Below, one piece after another: positions 43,776 to 52,668 of a stretch of 64,000 nt of DNA. The notes under the pieces were generated by a model that did no database searches, was not told the origin of the DNA, and saw only the letters and a program-made list of their open reading frames with translations. Within the stretch, counting starts at the first letter, position 1. The number at the start of each line of letters is the position of its first letter. The position numbers were made by a program, and so were the translations under genes. This stretch comes from Alteromonas sp. ASW11-130 (GTDB taxonomy: Bacteria; Pseudomonadota; Gammaproteobacteria; Enterobacterales; Alteromonadaceae), in contig NZ_JAPFRE010000036.1 of NCBI RefSeq assembly GCF_026183735.1, forward strand, positions 1-64,000, written 5' to 3'.

Positions 43776-46700
43776 TTATTCTGTACCGCCAGAGTAACCC
43801 GATTTGAAAAGATGAAGATTCTTCAATAACAAGGGAATAAGGCTAAGCGTCGCCGTCAGAATTGCAAGTACCGAGTCAATGGCTTGTCCGCTCGAATAAA
43901 TCACAATACCGCCAAGAACAAACAGCACAGTGAACAGAGGTACTCGCAAGTATTGCCATACACTGGACTGGACTTGGCGAGTCCACTCTGAAAATACTTT
44001 TTCTGATTCGGCATGGAGAATGAATTTTTTAAAACTATCATTGACGAGGTGCCAGCCTTTGTCACGATAAATATATCCACGGCGTTCAAGATGTTCTATC
44101 AAATCATCTCGTTCAGGATTGATTTTTGCGCCATCAGCTAATTGATACAACGCCAGCTTTTCTCCTAATGTGCATAGCTCCCATTGTTTACGATAGAACG
44201 CCCCCGCTTGCGCCAGGAAAAATTCTACTACCTGTTCTGGTTCCCATTCCGCGGCCAAACGTGATTTATCTTCAGACGAACTCGGATCGATGTTATTAAA
44301 GCGGTAAAATTGCGCTTTCACTTTCTCCAATTCACGCCATCCACTGCCTTCAAAATTGACTACTTCACCAATGTCACGTGCGTTGAGAACCCCTTCTTTT
44401 TGGACATTATTCCAACCGTACACCTTTTCGAATTGAGCAAATAATTTTGACCAGCCAATTTGTTCATCGGTATCAATGTGTTCTTCGGAAGAAAGCGAAT
44501 ATTCATTCATCTTGATCAAGCGATAAACCGGTGCAGTGTCACTCAAAATATAAATATCTAACCAATTGAAGCTACACAATTGTCGCACTGCGTTGAGGAC
44601 CTTTACTCGCTGAAGTTTGTTCATTGAAACTTCGTCGAACCCTTCAATAACGATGGCTGTAACCCTGGTTTTTTCCTCTTCCAACAGCGACATAGGAAGT
44701 AAAAATTTGTCTCCGCGTTCTTCAATACATTCTTGAACGTGAATAATGCGGTTGGCAAACCAGCGCTCACTTTGCGTAATGTGTTGCTTAATGTCTTCTC
44801 GGGAAAAGTTCATCAGTAATTTTCGCCGCCCCAATGCAGTATCTGACGGTGCCATGACAGTCTCTACTCTGGGGTGCTGCCCCATCTTAGAGCCCATAAA
44901 TTGTTCGATGATATGTTCACCCAATAGACGTTGAATAACTAGCCGCTCGAAAGCGAGTAAAAACAGAAAGACCGCAATAGTCAGTACAAAAACCACCTCC
45001 CAAAAGAAGCTTTTTATTGCTGAAAAAAGGAATTTATCGGGCCGATAATGAAAATCAAATATTCCATTATTAGAAGGAGTTTGAACTTTGTTTAAAACAT
45101 TATCATCCTCTTCTTTCTCTAGTTCCATTCTTGCCAGAAAACCAAGCCGCGCGCTAAACGGTTCGTCTAATTTTAGCGCGCTAAAAATGTGGTCGAATAC
45201 TTCGTCAGTGAAACGCGTTGCTCCGCCAATTTGGGATGTATTTTCAACTTTAGTCGCAATAAGAAACTTAAATATATTGTCACCACATTGCTGAGGCCTG
45301 CCGGAGAGTTCTGCCGACGGAAAGCGCTCCTCAATAAGTTTTTTTACATCAAGGTTGTAATGCTGTTGCTGCGGATTCACTCCCACATTAGCAAGATAAG
45401 CACCTTGTTGCGTTCTCATGCTTTGTAGAGAATCATTCCAGGCATAAGATTCAAGCTCGGCATGCCGCTGAAGTAAGTAGCTGTTAGCACTATTGGTAAC
45501 AAACGCTGCCAACCCAATGGCGACCACACACAGGGTGCCAAAACTGTAAAGTACATAGGAGAATGGATATCGCTTATGGTCACATTCTTTTGCTGGTAAC
45601 GTCACGAAAGTCGGTGGCATGTGAACTTTACGAAGCGTTACTATTGCCATAATAAAGAAAGCCATCAGGAAAACGGAAAATGACAAGTAGTTAAGGTAGA
45701 AAGGCATTTGAAACTTATCAGGCGATAAAATAGCAACAAGTAAAGATACACCCGAAAATACAATGCATGCATAGGCTGGCGTTTTGTATTTAGCATACAT
45801 GGAAGTATCTACTTCAAAACAGCGCTGTATTAACCTACAAACAAACGCCATAATAGCTAACCAGAAAGCAAACCGAAAAGACAGGTATTCCAGAAAGTTG
45901 ATACTGAACAAAGACAAGAAACAGGTGACAATCATTATCCCTGCTAAGTAGGGATACATGTGCCGTTTTTGCTCGTCATAGTATAAAATTTCAGCCCAAA
46001 AACGCTGTTTTACAACGTACCGACCAAAGAGATAAAGCGGTGCAACAAAAAAGATAAAGATGATTGACGCCACGAAAATAAGCAGCATATTGTTTATATC
46101 GGCTTCATGTTCATCATAAAACACAACCAAATTCCAGGGTATATTTTGGTAGGTTTCTCCTCCGATTGGCCCTATAAGCATGGTGTATTTAGTGCCCTCA
46201 TATTTGCTGCGCATTTTAATCGGCTTTCGGTTAATATCTGAAAACTCGGTTTGTAGCAAAATGTCTTTCACCCCGTCGGTTTCGACGAAAAAGTTTTCCG
46301 CCAAACTTTTATCGCTATTACTGTGATAAAGTACGTCACCGTTTCGGTTTATCACCGCATAGCCGAAATTACGAGGCAGTATCTGATGGGTCAGCGAGGT
46401 CATCAATGTATTGAATATAAGGATGTTTTTTCCAGTAGACCTGTCCTTAGATGAAGGAGGGGTGAACGACCCATGTTTATCCTTAAACAACGGTAGCGAA
46501 AACTGAGTTGACTTCATACCATCTTCGACATTTCGAATACTTTGGATATAAAACCCACTGGAGCAATCGCCATTCTTCATGTGCCAAACCTGGCAAGCGA
46601 TAGCCGCTTTAAAGTACTCTCGATGAGACAAATCAAAACGCTTGTTGTAGATGCTGCTGCTGGTTAAAAAGACTAATGGGTATTGGGTAGAAATAAGGCC

Positions 46701-48089
46701 CTTTTCATTTAATACTGAAAAGCTTTCAATATAGGCTGGCTTAGGTTTATTAGTGGCAGGATATAACGCGTCGCGATTCATTAAACACGGAATAACGTGT
46801 TCCGATGCTTTACTGCCCTCTTCTATTAACTCAGCTTCCTCGTGTAGCGATTTAAAGGTTCTTTTATCTTTACCATCTAGGCACTCTATTAACGCTTCAA
46901 GCTCGCTTTGTTCCTCGGGCGTCGCTATTATAGCGCGCTGAAAACGTTTGGCCGTGTTTAAAAGCTGACCCACTTCACTATTAAAGTCTTGTTTAATTTC
47001 TGTATGAATGGCCTTCGCCTGTTTCGCCTTATCCTGCAAAAAATAGCTATAAAACAACTGATCATAAATACCGATAGTAATCATACCTACGGCAATCAAG
47101 AGCCCAAAACCCACTTGGCTGATATCGCGCGTTCTAAACCCGTAACGATTGTTAACAAACCTTATTTTTAAAAGCGGAATCAGAGCAATGAGAATGACAA
47201 ACATAATCACCAGAATTCGGATCGAAGACGGCGAAACTGCTAAGCGATCCATATTGGCTTCTACAGCCGGAATAATGCCAATAACATACTTCCCCTCGTT
47301 AGCATTATCTGTCAGGATTTTTATTGGTTGGATATAAACTTGAAACAGGCTTCCTCTGATATCAGTAGTCAGCATTGAGCTAATTCCTGGCCCTTTGTTG
47401 TCTTCTTTCAAACAGTTAGCCAACTCTTCTTCCACGATACCCTTTTTATGCGCTAGCTTTGCTTTGCACAATAAAAAATCCAACGAGCTTACCGATATAT
47501 CAGTTAAATCAACCTCGCTATTGGTATAATTTTTTCTCGCTAATATTTCGCCACTTTTTTTGGTAAAAAAGATTAGCGGAAATAAATTGAGTTTTTGGGG
47601 TAAAATATCCGCCGTTGGAAATTGAAATCTTTCTTTACATTCAGGGTAATTAAATTGGGTAAACCCATTTATATTGAACCTGAATTTCAATGGATCTTCT
47701 TTGGTATCAGCGCTTTTCTCCGCCTCTTTACTTTGTGGATTATCAGATTTATTAACACGCGAGGTGTCTATGAAACTTAATTTGCTAAAGCGTTCTGTTT
47801 TTTTAGCGCGGCTCAAAAAGTCAGTACACATTTTAGATTCTTGTGACATACGATCTTTTGTTAAAGAATAGGTATTTTGAATGGGGTTTTTATACAGCGC
47901 GGTAACTTGATCAAAAGTATTTTTTATTGAATTAGATACACGGTTTAACTCTCTAAAATGGAGTCTATTTTGATAATCTTTATTTTCGTTTACGTGGAAA
48001 TAGTAAAAAGCAAAAAATACCCCCGCCGAAACCAACACGAGTGTGGTTAGTGTAATTATTGAAGAAACTCTTTTTTTGGCTGGAGTCAT
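43776..48089 (-). CDS. Giant Cache-domain membrane protein with C-terminal winged helix
   Basis: A 1437-residue integral membrane protein with no named family. About 12 membrane segments (near 11-31, 290-308, 325-345, 668-688, 712-735, 738-755, 770-790, 797-818, 845-865, 1028-1047, 1381-1400, 1405-1422) separate three extracytoplasmic parts. Part 32-289 is a sensor-like domain. Part 346-667 carries a Cache signature (RFDLSHREYFKAAIAC, then YAVINRNGDVLYHS and PWNLVVFYDEH). Part 866-1027 is a third sensor-like region. The cytoplasmic segment 1050-1380 has an NTPase-like strand TAIVIEGFDEVS without a clear Walker A, then a winged-helix-like YRKQWELCTLGEKLALYQLA and DDLIEHLERRGYIYRDKGWH. It looks like a ligand-sensing transducer. 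It is monocistronic. Confidence 0.75.
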   Translation of the reverse strand: MTPAKKRVSSIITLTTLVLVSAGVFFAFYYFHVNENKDYQNRLHFRELNRVSNSIKNTFDQVTALYKNPIQNTYSLTKDRMSQESKMCTDFLSRAKKTERFSKLSFIDTSRVNKSDNPQSKEAEKSADTKEDPLKFRFNINGFTQFNYPECKERFQFPTADILPQKLNLFPLIFFTKKSGEILARKNYTNSEVDLTDISVSSLDFLLCKAKLAHKKGIVEEELANCLKEDNKGPGISSMLTTDIRGSLFQVYIQPIKILTDNANEGKYVIGIIPAVEANMDRLAVSPSSIRILVIMFVILIALIPLLKIRFVNNRYGFRTRDISQVGFGLLIAVGMITIGIYDQLFYSYFLQDKAKQAKAIHTEIKQDFNSEVGQLLNTAKRFQRAIIATPEEQSELEALIECLDGKDKRTFKSLHEEAELIEEGSKASEHVIPCLMNRDALYPATNKPKPAYIESFSVLNEKGLISTQYPLVFLTSSSIYNKRFDLSHREYFKAAIACQVWHMKNGDCSSGFYIQSIRNVEDGMKSTQFSLPLFKDKHGSFTPPSSKDRSTGKNILIFNTLMTSLTHQILPRNFGYAVINRNGDVLYHSNSDKSLAENFFVETDGVKDILLQTEFSDINRKPIKMRSKYEGTKYTMLIGPIGGETYQNIPWNLVVFYDEHEADINNMLLIFVASIIFIFFVAPLYLFGRYVVKQRFWAEILYYDEQKRHMYPYLAGIMIVTCFLSLFSINFLEYLSFRFAFWLAIMAFVCRLIQRCFEVDTSMYAKYKTPAYACIVFSGVSLLVAILSPDKFQMPFYLNYLSFSVFLMAFFIMAIVTLRKVHMPPTFVTLPAKECDHKRYPFSYVLYSFGTLCVVAIGLAAFVTNSANSYLLQRHAELESYAWNDSLQSMRTQQGAYLANVGVNPQQQHYNLDVKKLIEERFPSAELSGRPQQCGDNIFKFLIATKVENTSQIGGATRFTDEVFDHIFSALKLDEPFSARLGFLARMELEKEEDDNVLNKVQTPSNNGIFDFHYRPDKFLFSAIKSFFWEVVFVLTIAVFLFLLAFERLVIQRLLGEHIIEQFMGSKMGQHPRVETVMAPSDTALGRRKLLMNFSREDIKQHITQSERWFANRIIHVQECIEERGDKFLLPMSLLEEEKTRVTAIVIEGFDEVSMNKLQRVKVLNAVRQLCSFNWLDIYILSDTAPVYRLIKMNEYSLSSEEHIDTDEQIGWSKLFAQFEKVYGWNNVQKEGVLNARDIGEVVNFEGSGWRELEKVKAQFYRFNNIDPSSSEDKSRLAAEWEPEQVVEFFLAQAGAFYRKQWELCTLGEKLALYQLADGAKINPERDDLIEHLERRGYIYRDKGWHLVNDSFKKFILHAESEKVFSEWTRQVQSSVWQYLRVPLFTVLFVLGGIVIYSSGQAIDSVLAILTATLSLIPLLLKNLHLFKSGYSGGTE

Positions 48090-48273
48090 TTAGATATAAG
48101 TCCAATGACTTTTCACCAAAATATAGAATATTGCGTTTAAAACGCAAATCTAGCGATACGATTTAATTTAAATAGCAATAAAATTAATGTGCGAATTTAT
48201 AAGGTCTTTTGTAATTAATGGCTATAGTGGTGCATGTGCTGTCTCTTTCAGGTTTGTACGGCTTAGGGGTATT

Positions 48274-48489
48274 CTATCCAACACTAAACAGCAGCTGTTT
48301 TGCATGTTGATATACGTTAAAATCGACGGCTGACATATCCCCCATGTTAATTACCTTCGAATTCAGGCCTTCACTAGATAAGAAGGGGATAATCATCTCT
48401 GCGGTCGGGCCGCCGACATCCAAAAACTCTCTTTTATTTATAGGTTTATTGAGAGATACCTGATATGCATAACCAATATCTACATTTCT
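48274..48489 (-). pseudogene. C-terminal fragment of an unidentified gene
   Basis: A 71-codon open stretch on the minus strand ending in TAG 48274-48276, with clearly protein-like sequence: KREFLDVGGPTAEMIIPFLS and LNSKVINMGDMSAVDFNVYQ. It has no start codon; an in-frame stop bounds it at 48490-48492. Probably a remnant of a larger gene upstream of the Cache protein gene. The DVGGPT element recalls a nucleotide- or SAM-binding loop but cannot be assigned. Confidence 0.4.
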
Positions 48490-48670
48490 TTAAGCCGCGC
48501 GCCTCTGCGGCACGGCTACCTGTACATGGGTGTACGAATATGATTATTTTAAAGACTCGCTAGAAAAGTTGATAGCTGACCCCCGTGCCATTTGGCTCAA
48601 TACAATCCGGCAGTTACAATGCTTCTGTTAAAAAGGTACTCTGTTACTGATGCTAAAAAAATAACTCAAA

Positions 48671-49105
48671 ATGAAAGTCGCACTAAGACAATACGTTTAT
48701 AGTAGAAACGGTGTCCCTTTGGGCGCCAGTCATTCCATGCGCAATATGCTCACGCGCGCCCTAGGAGCTAACACTTTTGCTGAGTTTTGGCGCTATTGGA
48801 ATCCCATCAGGGGGTACTAGCTAGCGCGTTTTGTAATGCGTCCTGCCAATAGGTTGTTACCGGCTGGATTAGCTATTGTGGCCACATTTGCCGTCAGCGG
48901 CGCATTGCGCGACTTGGCTGTCTCGGCATATCAACAAACATAACTATTCTTTTTCACACCGTGGTTTATGGTAATTGGCTCGTTTGTTGTGCTGACAGAA
49001 ATTCTACAAATTAACTACGCGAATAAACCATGGGGGACTTGGGCAGTAGTGAATATGACTTTTATTGTAACCGCGTTTTGCCTGACCGAGTGGCTGTTAA
49101 AATAG
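48671..49105 (+). pseudogene. Acyltransferase-like membrane gene with two nonsense codons
   Basis: One continuous plus-strand frame runs from ATG 48671 to TAG 49103-49105 (145 codons) and is broken only by TAG at 48818-48820 (codon 50) and TAA at 48941-48943 (codon 91). The translation is clearly membrane-protein-like: SHSMRNMLTRALGANTFAEF, FWRYWNPIRGY, stop, LARFVMRPANRLLPAGLAIV, TFAVSGALRDLAVS, stop, LFFFTPWFMVIGSFVVL. It resembles the end of MBOAT-type O-acyltransferases, with Arg where the catalytic His would lie (SGALRD). Two stops in one otherwise open frame point to a dead gene. Confidence 0.7.
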
Positions 49106-49172
49106 CGCTTGCTATAAAAATCGACATGATTTTTTATGTGCGCAATTAGCCAATTTTACGCCACTAACGCAG

Positions 49173-50306
49173 CTACCACATCATTTGTGAAAATGAGGTG
49201 TTTTCATCCTGAGAAAACCTGCTCAGCTCAATAAAAAACGTAGTCCCCTTTTCTTTATCACTCTCGACCCAAGCTTTTCCCTTATGGGCTTTCGCTACCA
49301 TTTTAACTAGATATAAACCCAGTCCCCAGCCGACTTTTTGTCTGTTGGCTTTATCTGCGTCACGGGCTAGATAGTTAAAAATTAACTCCTGCTGTTCCTT
49401 CTCTACAAACGAACCTTCGTTGTGAACACTTAATACGACACGTTCTTTGTTTCCTCTCATGCCTACTGTAATAGGCCCCTTTACTTTTCCGTATTTGATT
49501 GCATTAGAAATTAAATTTTCTACTGCACGCTGCACAGCAGTATGGTCGTAGATACCTTCCGCATTTTTTATTCGGCCATTAAATGAAATAGGGTTTTCAT
49601 AAATCTCTCCAGCGTCTCGCACGGCCGTACGCACTTGTTTGATAATATCGGTGCATTCAAAGCGGAAGGTCATGCCACTTCCTGCTTTGACTTGCGCAGT
49701 GTCGAGTAAGTCCTGAATAAGAAATAGGCTGCGATTTAAGCTGCGCTTAAGCGCAGAGTAGACGCTTTCGGGTGGGAGAAGGCCTAATTCACCAACTTCT
49801 ATGTAAGATAACGAAACGGAAATAGGATTACGCAGATCATGTGCGATTATGCCTGTGAGTTTATCTTGGACCTCTTGGATAGAGTCCATAAAGTGCTGAC
49901 CTGCCTCCTTACTGCTTGCTTCTACGAACCGGTCAATGATTTCTAATGAGGTAAAGCACAAGATATTATTTTCCAGCAGTCTATTACGTAGTACCTGTCG
50001 AAGTAATGAATATTCGTGAATAACTTGACGTAAGTCATAGCGATTAACTGATGCTCTGGAACGGCCATGTTCATGACTATATTTTGCATTGAAATTCATA
50101 CCGACAAATTCTTGCTCGGATTGCGGTCCCTCATAGTTATGCAGGGTATTAATGAGATTATCCATAAAGTAGGGCAAATAATTTCTTACGACCAGATCCG
50201 GCGTTTGTGATGCGGCATGCACCTTCTCATTCGCAATTTTCTCCCATTCGGAAAAAATGGCTTCTTTATTGGCCTTCAAATAGGCTGAGCATTCTTTTGT
50301 TTTCAT
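49173..50306 (-). CDS. Soluble sensor histidine kinase
   Basis: A 377-residue kinase without membrane segments. The N-terminal ~140 residues form a helical sensor-type domain (KANKEAIFSEWEKIANEKVH, HEHGRSRASVNRYDLRQVIH) like the RsbRD/globin-type N-terminal domains of soluble kinases. The transmitter follows: H156 (GIIAHDLRNPISV), N box NLISNAIKYG, and G box GWGLGLYLVKMVAKAH. No response regulator is encoded beside it, so it is an orphan kinase. It may be fed by a diffusible or internal signal. Confidence 0.85.
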   Translation of the reverse strand: MKTKECSAYLKANKEAIFSEWEKIANEKVHAASQTPDLVVRNYLPYFMDNLINTLHNYEGPQSEQEFVGMNFNAKYSHEHGRSRASVNRYDLRQVIHEYSLLRQVLRNRLLENNILCFTSLEIIDRFVEASSKEAGQHFMDSIQEVQDKLTGIIAHDLRNPISVSLSYIEVGELGLLPPESVYSALKRSLNRSLFLIQDLLDTAQVKAGSGMTFRFECTDIIKQVRTAVRDAGEIYENPISFNGRIKNAEGIYDHTAVQRAVENLISNAIKYGKVKGPITVGMRGNKERVVLSVHNEGSFVEKEQQELIFNYLARDADKANRQKVGWGLGLYLVKMVAKAHKGKAWVESDKEKGTTFFIELSRFSQDENTSFSQMMW

Positions 50307-50894
50307 TCCCTACCCCTGATACATCTTACGCAGACCTATTCTGCGCTACCTTTGGGTTAATTCAGTTGTATGTTCCATTAGATTCGCGTCAAGTATCCCG
50401 TTACACCACCAACCTCATATAGTTAAACTATATTACTCTTTAACTTATTCTTACTTATCTTTTTCCATAAGCTAACACGCCGCTATGTTGTAGACAGAGT
50501 GCGCGATAAAGTCTCAGCCCCGTAGCTGTTATGCACTATTTTTTGACTATTCACTGCCTAAAGTGATGGGCTAAATGCTGATTAGTTTGGTGTGCGGGCA
50601 ACGAAACTAGCATACATACAGATAAAAATACGAACCAAAACCTTTGACGGTTTTCTGCTTAATGTTTACCGAAACGTGTAGTACTTTTATAGTACGTAAG
50701 AGAATTAAATCCACCGAAATCTACCGTCAGAACCTATTTTGGTTAGGTTCGCGCCACCAGCAAGTCACTATTTATGTCAGGTAAATTCACCTCTATTGAC
50801 TGACTTTTAAACGGCGTAGTCGTAAGTGCAATCCTTTGGGAAATAAATTTATGCCTGTTACCATGGATAAATGTTCGAACCTTCATTTGTTATT
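50307..50894. other. Intergenic region upstream of yigZ
   Basis: About 590 bp between divergent genes with no supported ORF. It carries the kinase promoter on the left and the yigZ promoter on the right; no operator was found. Confidence 0.4.
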
Positions 50895-51509
50895 ATGACG
50901 TTTTCTATACCAGCCAATTCTGTTCAAACCGAAATCGAAATAAAGAAAAGCAGATTTATTACTCGAGTTGGATTCGTGTCTTCTCGAACAGCAGCGATGG
51001 CTATGCTACAGCAGGCCAAAGTGGATTATCCGGATGCACGCCATCATTGTTGGGCTTACGTGATCGGTGCGCCAGATTCACCAAAAACCGCGGCTATGTC
51101 AGATGACGGTGAACCCAGTGGTACGGCGGGAAAACCAATATTGAATGTACTGCAACACAAGCAAATCGGTAATATTATGTTGATAGTGATACGCTATTTC
51201 GGCGGTATTAAGCTAGGCGCTGGCGGCTTAGTCAGAGCCTATTCTGCTGCTGCACAAACAGGAATAGACGAGCTTGAAATTAAGCGTGAAGTTCCTATGT
51301 GTGAATTCACCGTAACAACCGATTTTGCGAATGAACAATATATTCGCCACTGGCTTACGCAAAATAAAGGTCTGATCAGCAAAGTGGAATATTCCGATAC
51401 GGTGTCCTTAGCCCTTACGTTACCATTGACTAAGAAAGACGAATTTGTGACTTTACTCGGTCCTATAAGTAACACTTTTCAACAAACCAAACAGGGTCAA
51501 CAGTCGTAA
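50895..51509 (+). CDS. yigZ: YigZ/IMPACT family protein
   Basis: A 204-residue cytoplasmic protein of the YigZ/IMPACT family. Motifs: EIEIKKSRFITRVGFVSSRT at the start, DYPDARHHCWAYVIGAP, DDGEPSGTAGKPILNVLQHK, and RYFGGIKLGAGGLVRAYSAA. Family members are linked to ribosome or translation control, but their biochemical role is unsettled. The start at 50895 follows the usual family length; 50871 is an alternative and neither has a strong RBS. The RND genes follow 26 bp downstream but are functionally unrelated. Confidence 0.88.
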   Translation: MTFSIPANSVQTEIEIKKSRFITRVGFVSSRTAAMAMLQQAKVDYPDARHHCWAYVIGAPDSPKTAAMSDDGEPSGTAGKPILNVLQHKQIGNIMLIVIRYFGGIKLGAGGLVRAYSAAAQTGIDELEIKREVPMCEFTVTTDFANEQYIRHWLTQNKGLISKVEYSDTVSLALTLPLTKKDEFVTLLGPISNTFQQTKQGQQS

Positions 51510-51535
51510 CAGCACTGAAACCACTTTTTTTCAGG

Positions 51536-52657
51536 ATGAATAAACGTATGCCTAATTACGGCGCTGTCAGCCTTGTTTGCTGTTTTTTTCTTCTTACCTT
51601 CGGTTGCCAAAAGCAGGTACAAAAGCCTGAATTAATCAGAACCGTAGTTACCGCGCCGGTAGAGCCCTTTGATGGAACCTATCAGCACGTCTTATCTGGC
51701 GTTACGCAAGCAGCAGAAACCAGTCAATTGAGTTTCGAAATTCCGGGAGTAATTGACAGCGTTAAAGTAAATTTAGGAGACCGCTTCCAAAAAGGAGATG
51801 TCTTAGCCACGATTGAACCTAAAGTATTTCAGCTTGCCGTGAAACAACGCAAGGGTCAGTTATCCGAAGTACAGGCGCGCTTAAAAGAGGCACAGACGGA
51901 TCTTAGCCGAAAGACACAATTAAAATCGTCTGGTTCGGTCTCGCAAGCCACGTTAGATGTGGCAAAAACTCAGGTTAACTCGTTAAAGGATCAGGTGGAA
52001 ATTGCCAAGGCACAACTGGAGCTGGCTCAAGAAGATTTAGCCGACACGCAATTAATCGCCCCTTACGCGGGAAAAATTGCCGAACGCCATATCGAGCCGT
52101 CTCAACGGGTTACTCCATCCCAACCTATTTTCACGATACAGGGGGCGGAGGGTATAGAAGTGTCTGTTTTGGTACCCGAAAACCTGGTGAATCAATTACA
52201 TACTGGCGACACCACCCGCGTTAAAGTTTTCGCGGCGACAGAGAGTGATATCACCGGCACCATATTTGAGATAGGTAGTCAGGCACAAAGCGCAAATGCA
52301 TTCCCTGTGACGGTCAGGTTAAATAGCCAGAATGATGCGTTACAACCCGGTATGAGCGCCGAAGTTACTTTTTCTTACGGTGATGACACCACGCCTGAAA
52401 ACGCTTTCCTTATTCCCTTAACAGCTTTAGGTGCGGGAGATAAAGATACCCACTTTGTTTGGACCGTTCAAAACAGTAATGATCAGCAAATTGTAAAGCG
52501 TAAGCACGTCACCTTACTTGAGTTAAACAAGTCGACAGCGCTTGTCCAGGGTGACCTTCGAGCGGGCCTTGAAGTGGTAAGAGCAGGAGTGGAATTTTTA
52601 AAAGAAAACCAAAGGGTTAACGTCGACTCTGGCAAACCACGTTTATTTAACGAATAA
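51536..52657 (+). CDS. RND efflux periplasmic adaptor lipoprotein
   Basis: A 373-residue membrane-fusion protein. The lipoprotein signal ends at C24 (FLLTFGCQKQ). Barrel-sandwich and hairpin: SFEIPGVIDSVKVNLGDRFQ, then KGDVLATIEPKVFQLAV and a coiled hairpin (about 100-170), then ADTQLIAPYAGKIAERHIEP. It links the inner-membrane pump to an outer-membrane channel, and its gene precedes the pump by 11 bp. No TolC-type gene is in the operon, so it must share a channel encoded elsewhere. Substrate unknown. Confidence 0.9.
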   Translation: MNKRMPNYGAVSLVCCFFLLTFGCQKQVQKPELIRTVVTAPVEPFDGTYQHVLSGVTQAAETSQLSFEIPGVIDSVKVNLGDRFQKGDVLATIEPKVFQLAVKQRKGQLSEVQARLKEAQTDLSRKTQLKSSGSVSQATLDVAKTQVNSLKDQVEIAKAQLELAQEDLADTQLIAPYAGKIAERHIEPSQRVTPSQPIFTIQGAEGIEVSVLVPENLVNQLHTGDTTRVKVFAATESDITGTIFEIGSQAQSANAFPVTVRLNSQNDALQPGMSAEVTFSYGDDTTPENAFLIPLTALGAGDKDTHFVWTVQNSNDQQIVKRKHVTLLELNKSTALVQGDLRAGLEVVRAGVEFLKENQRVNVDSGKPRLFNE

Positions 52658-52668
52658 GGAACTAAGCG

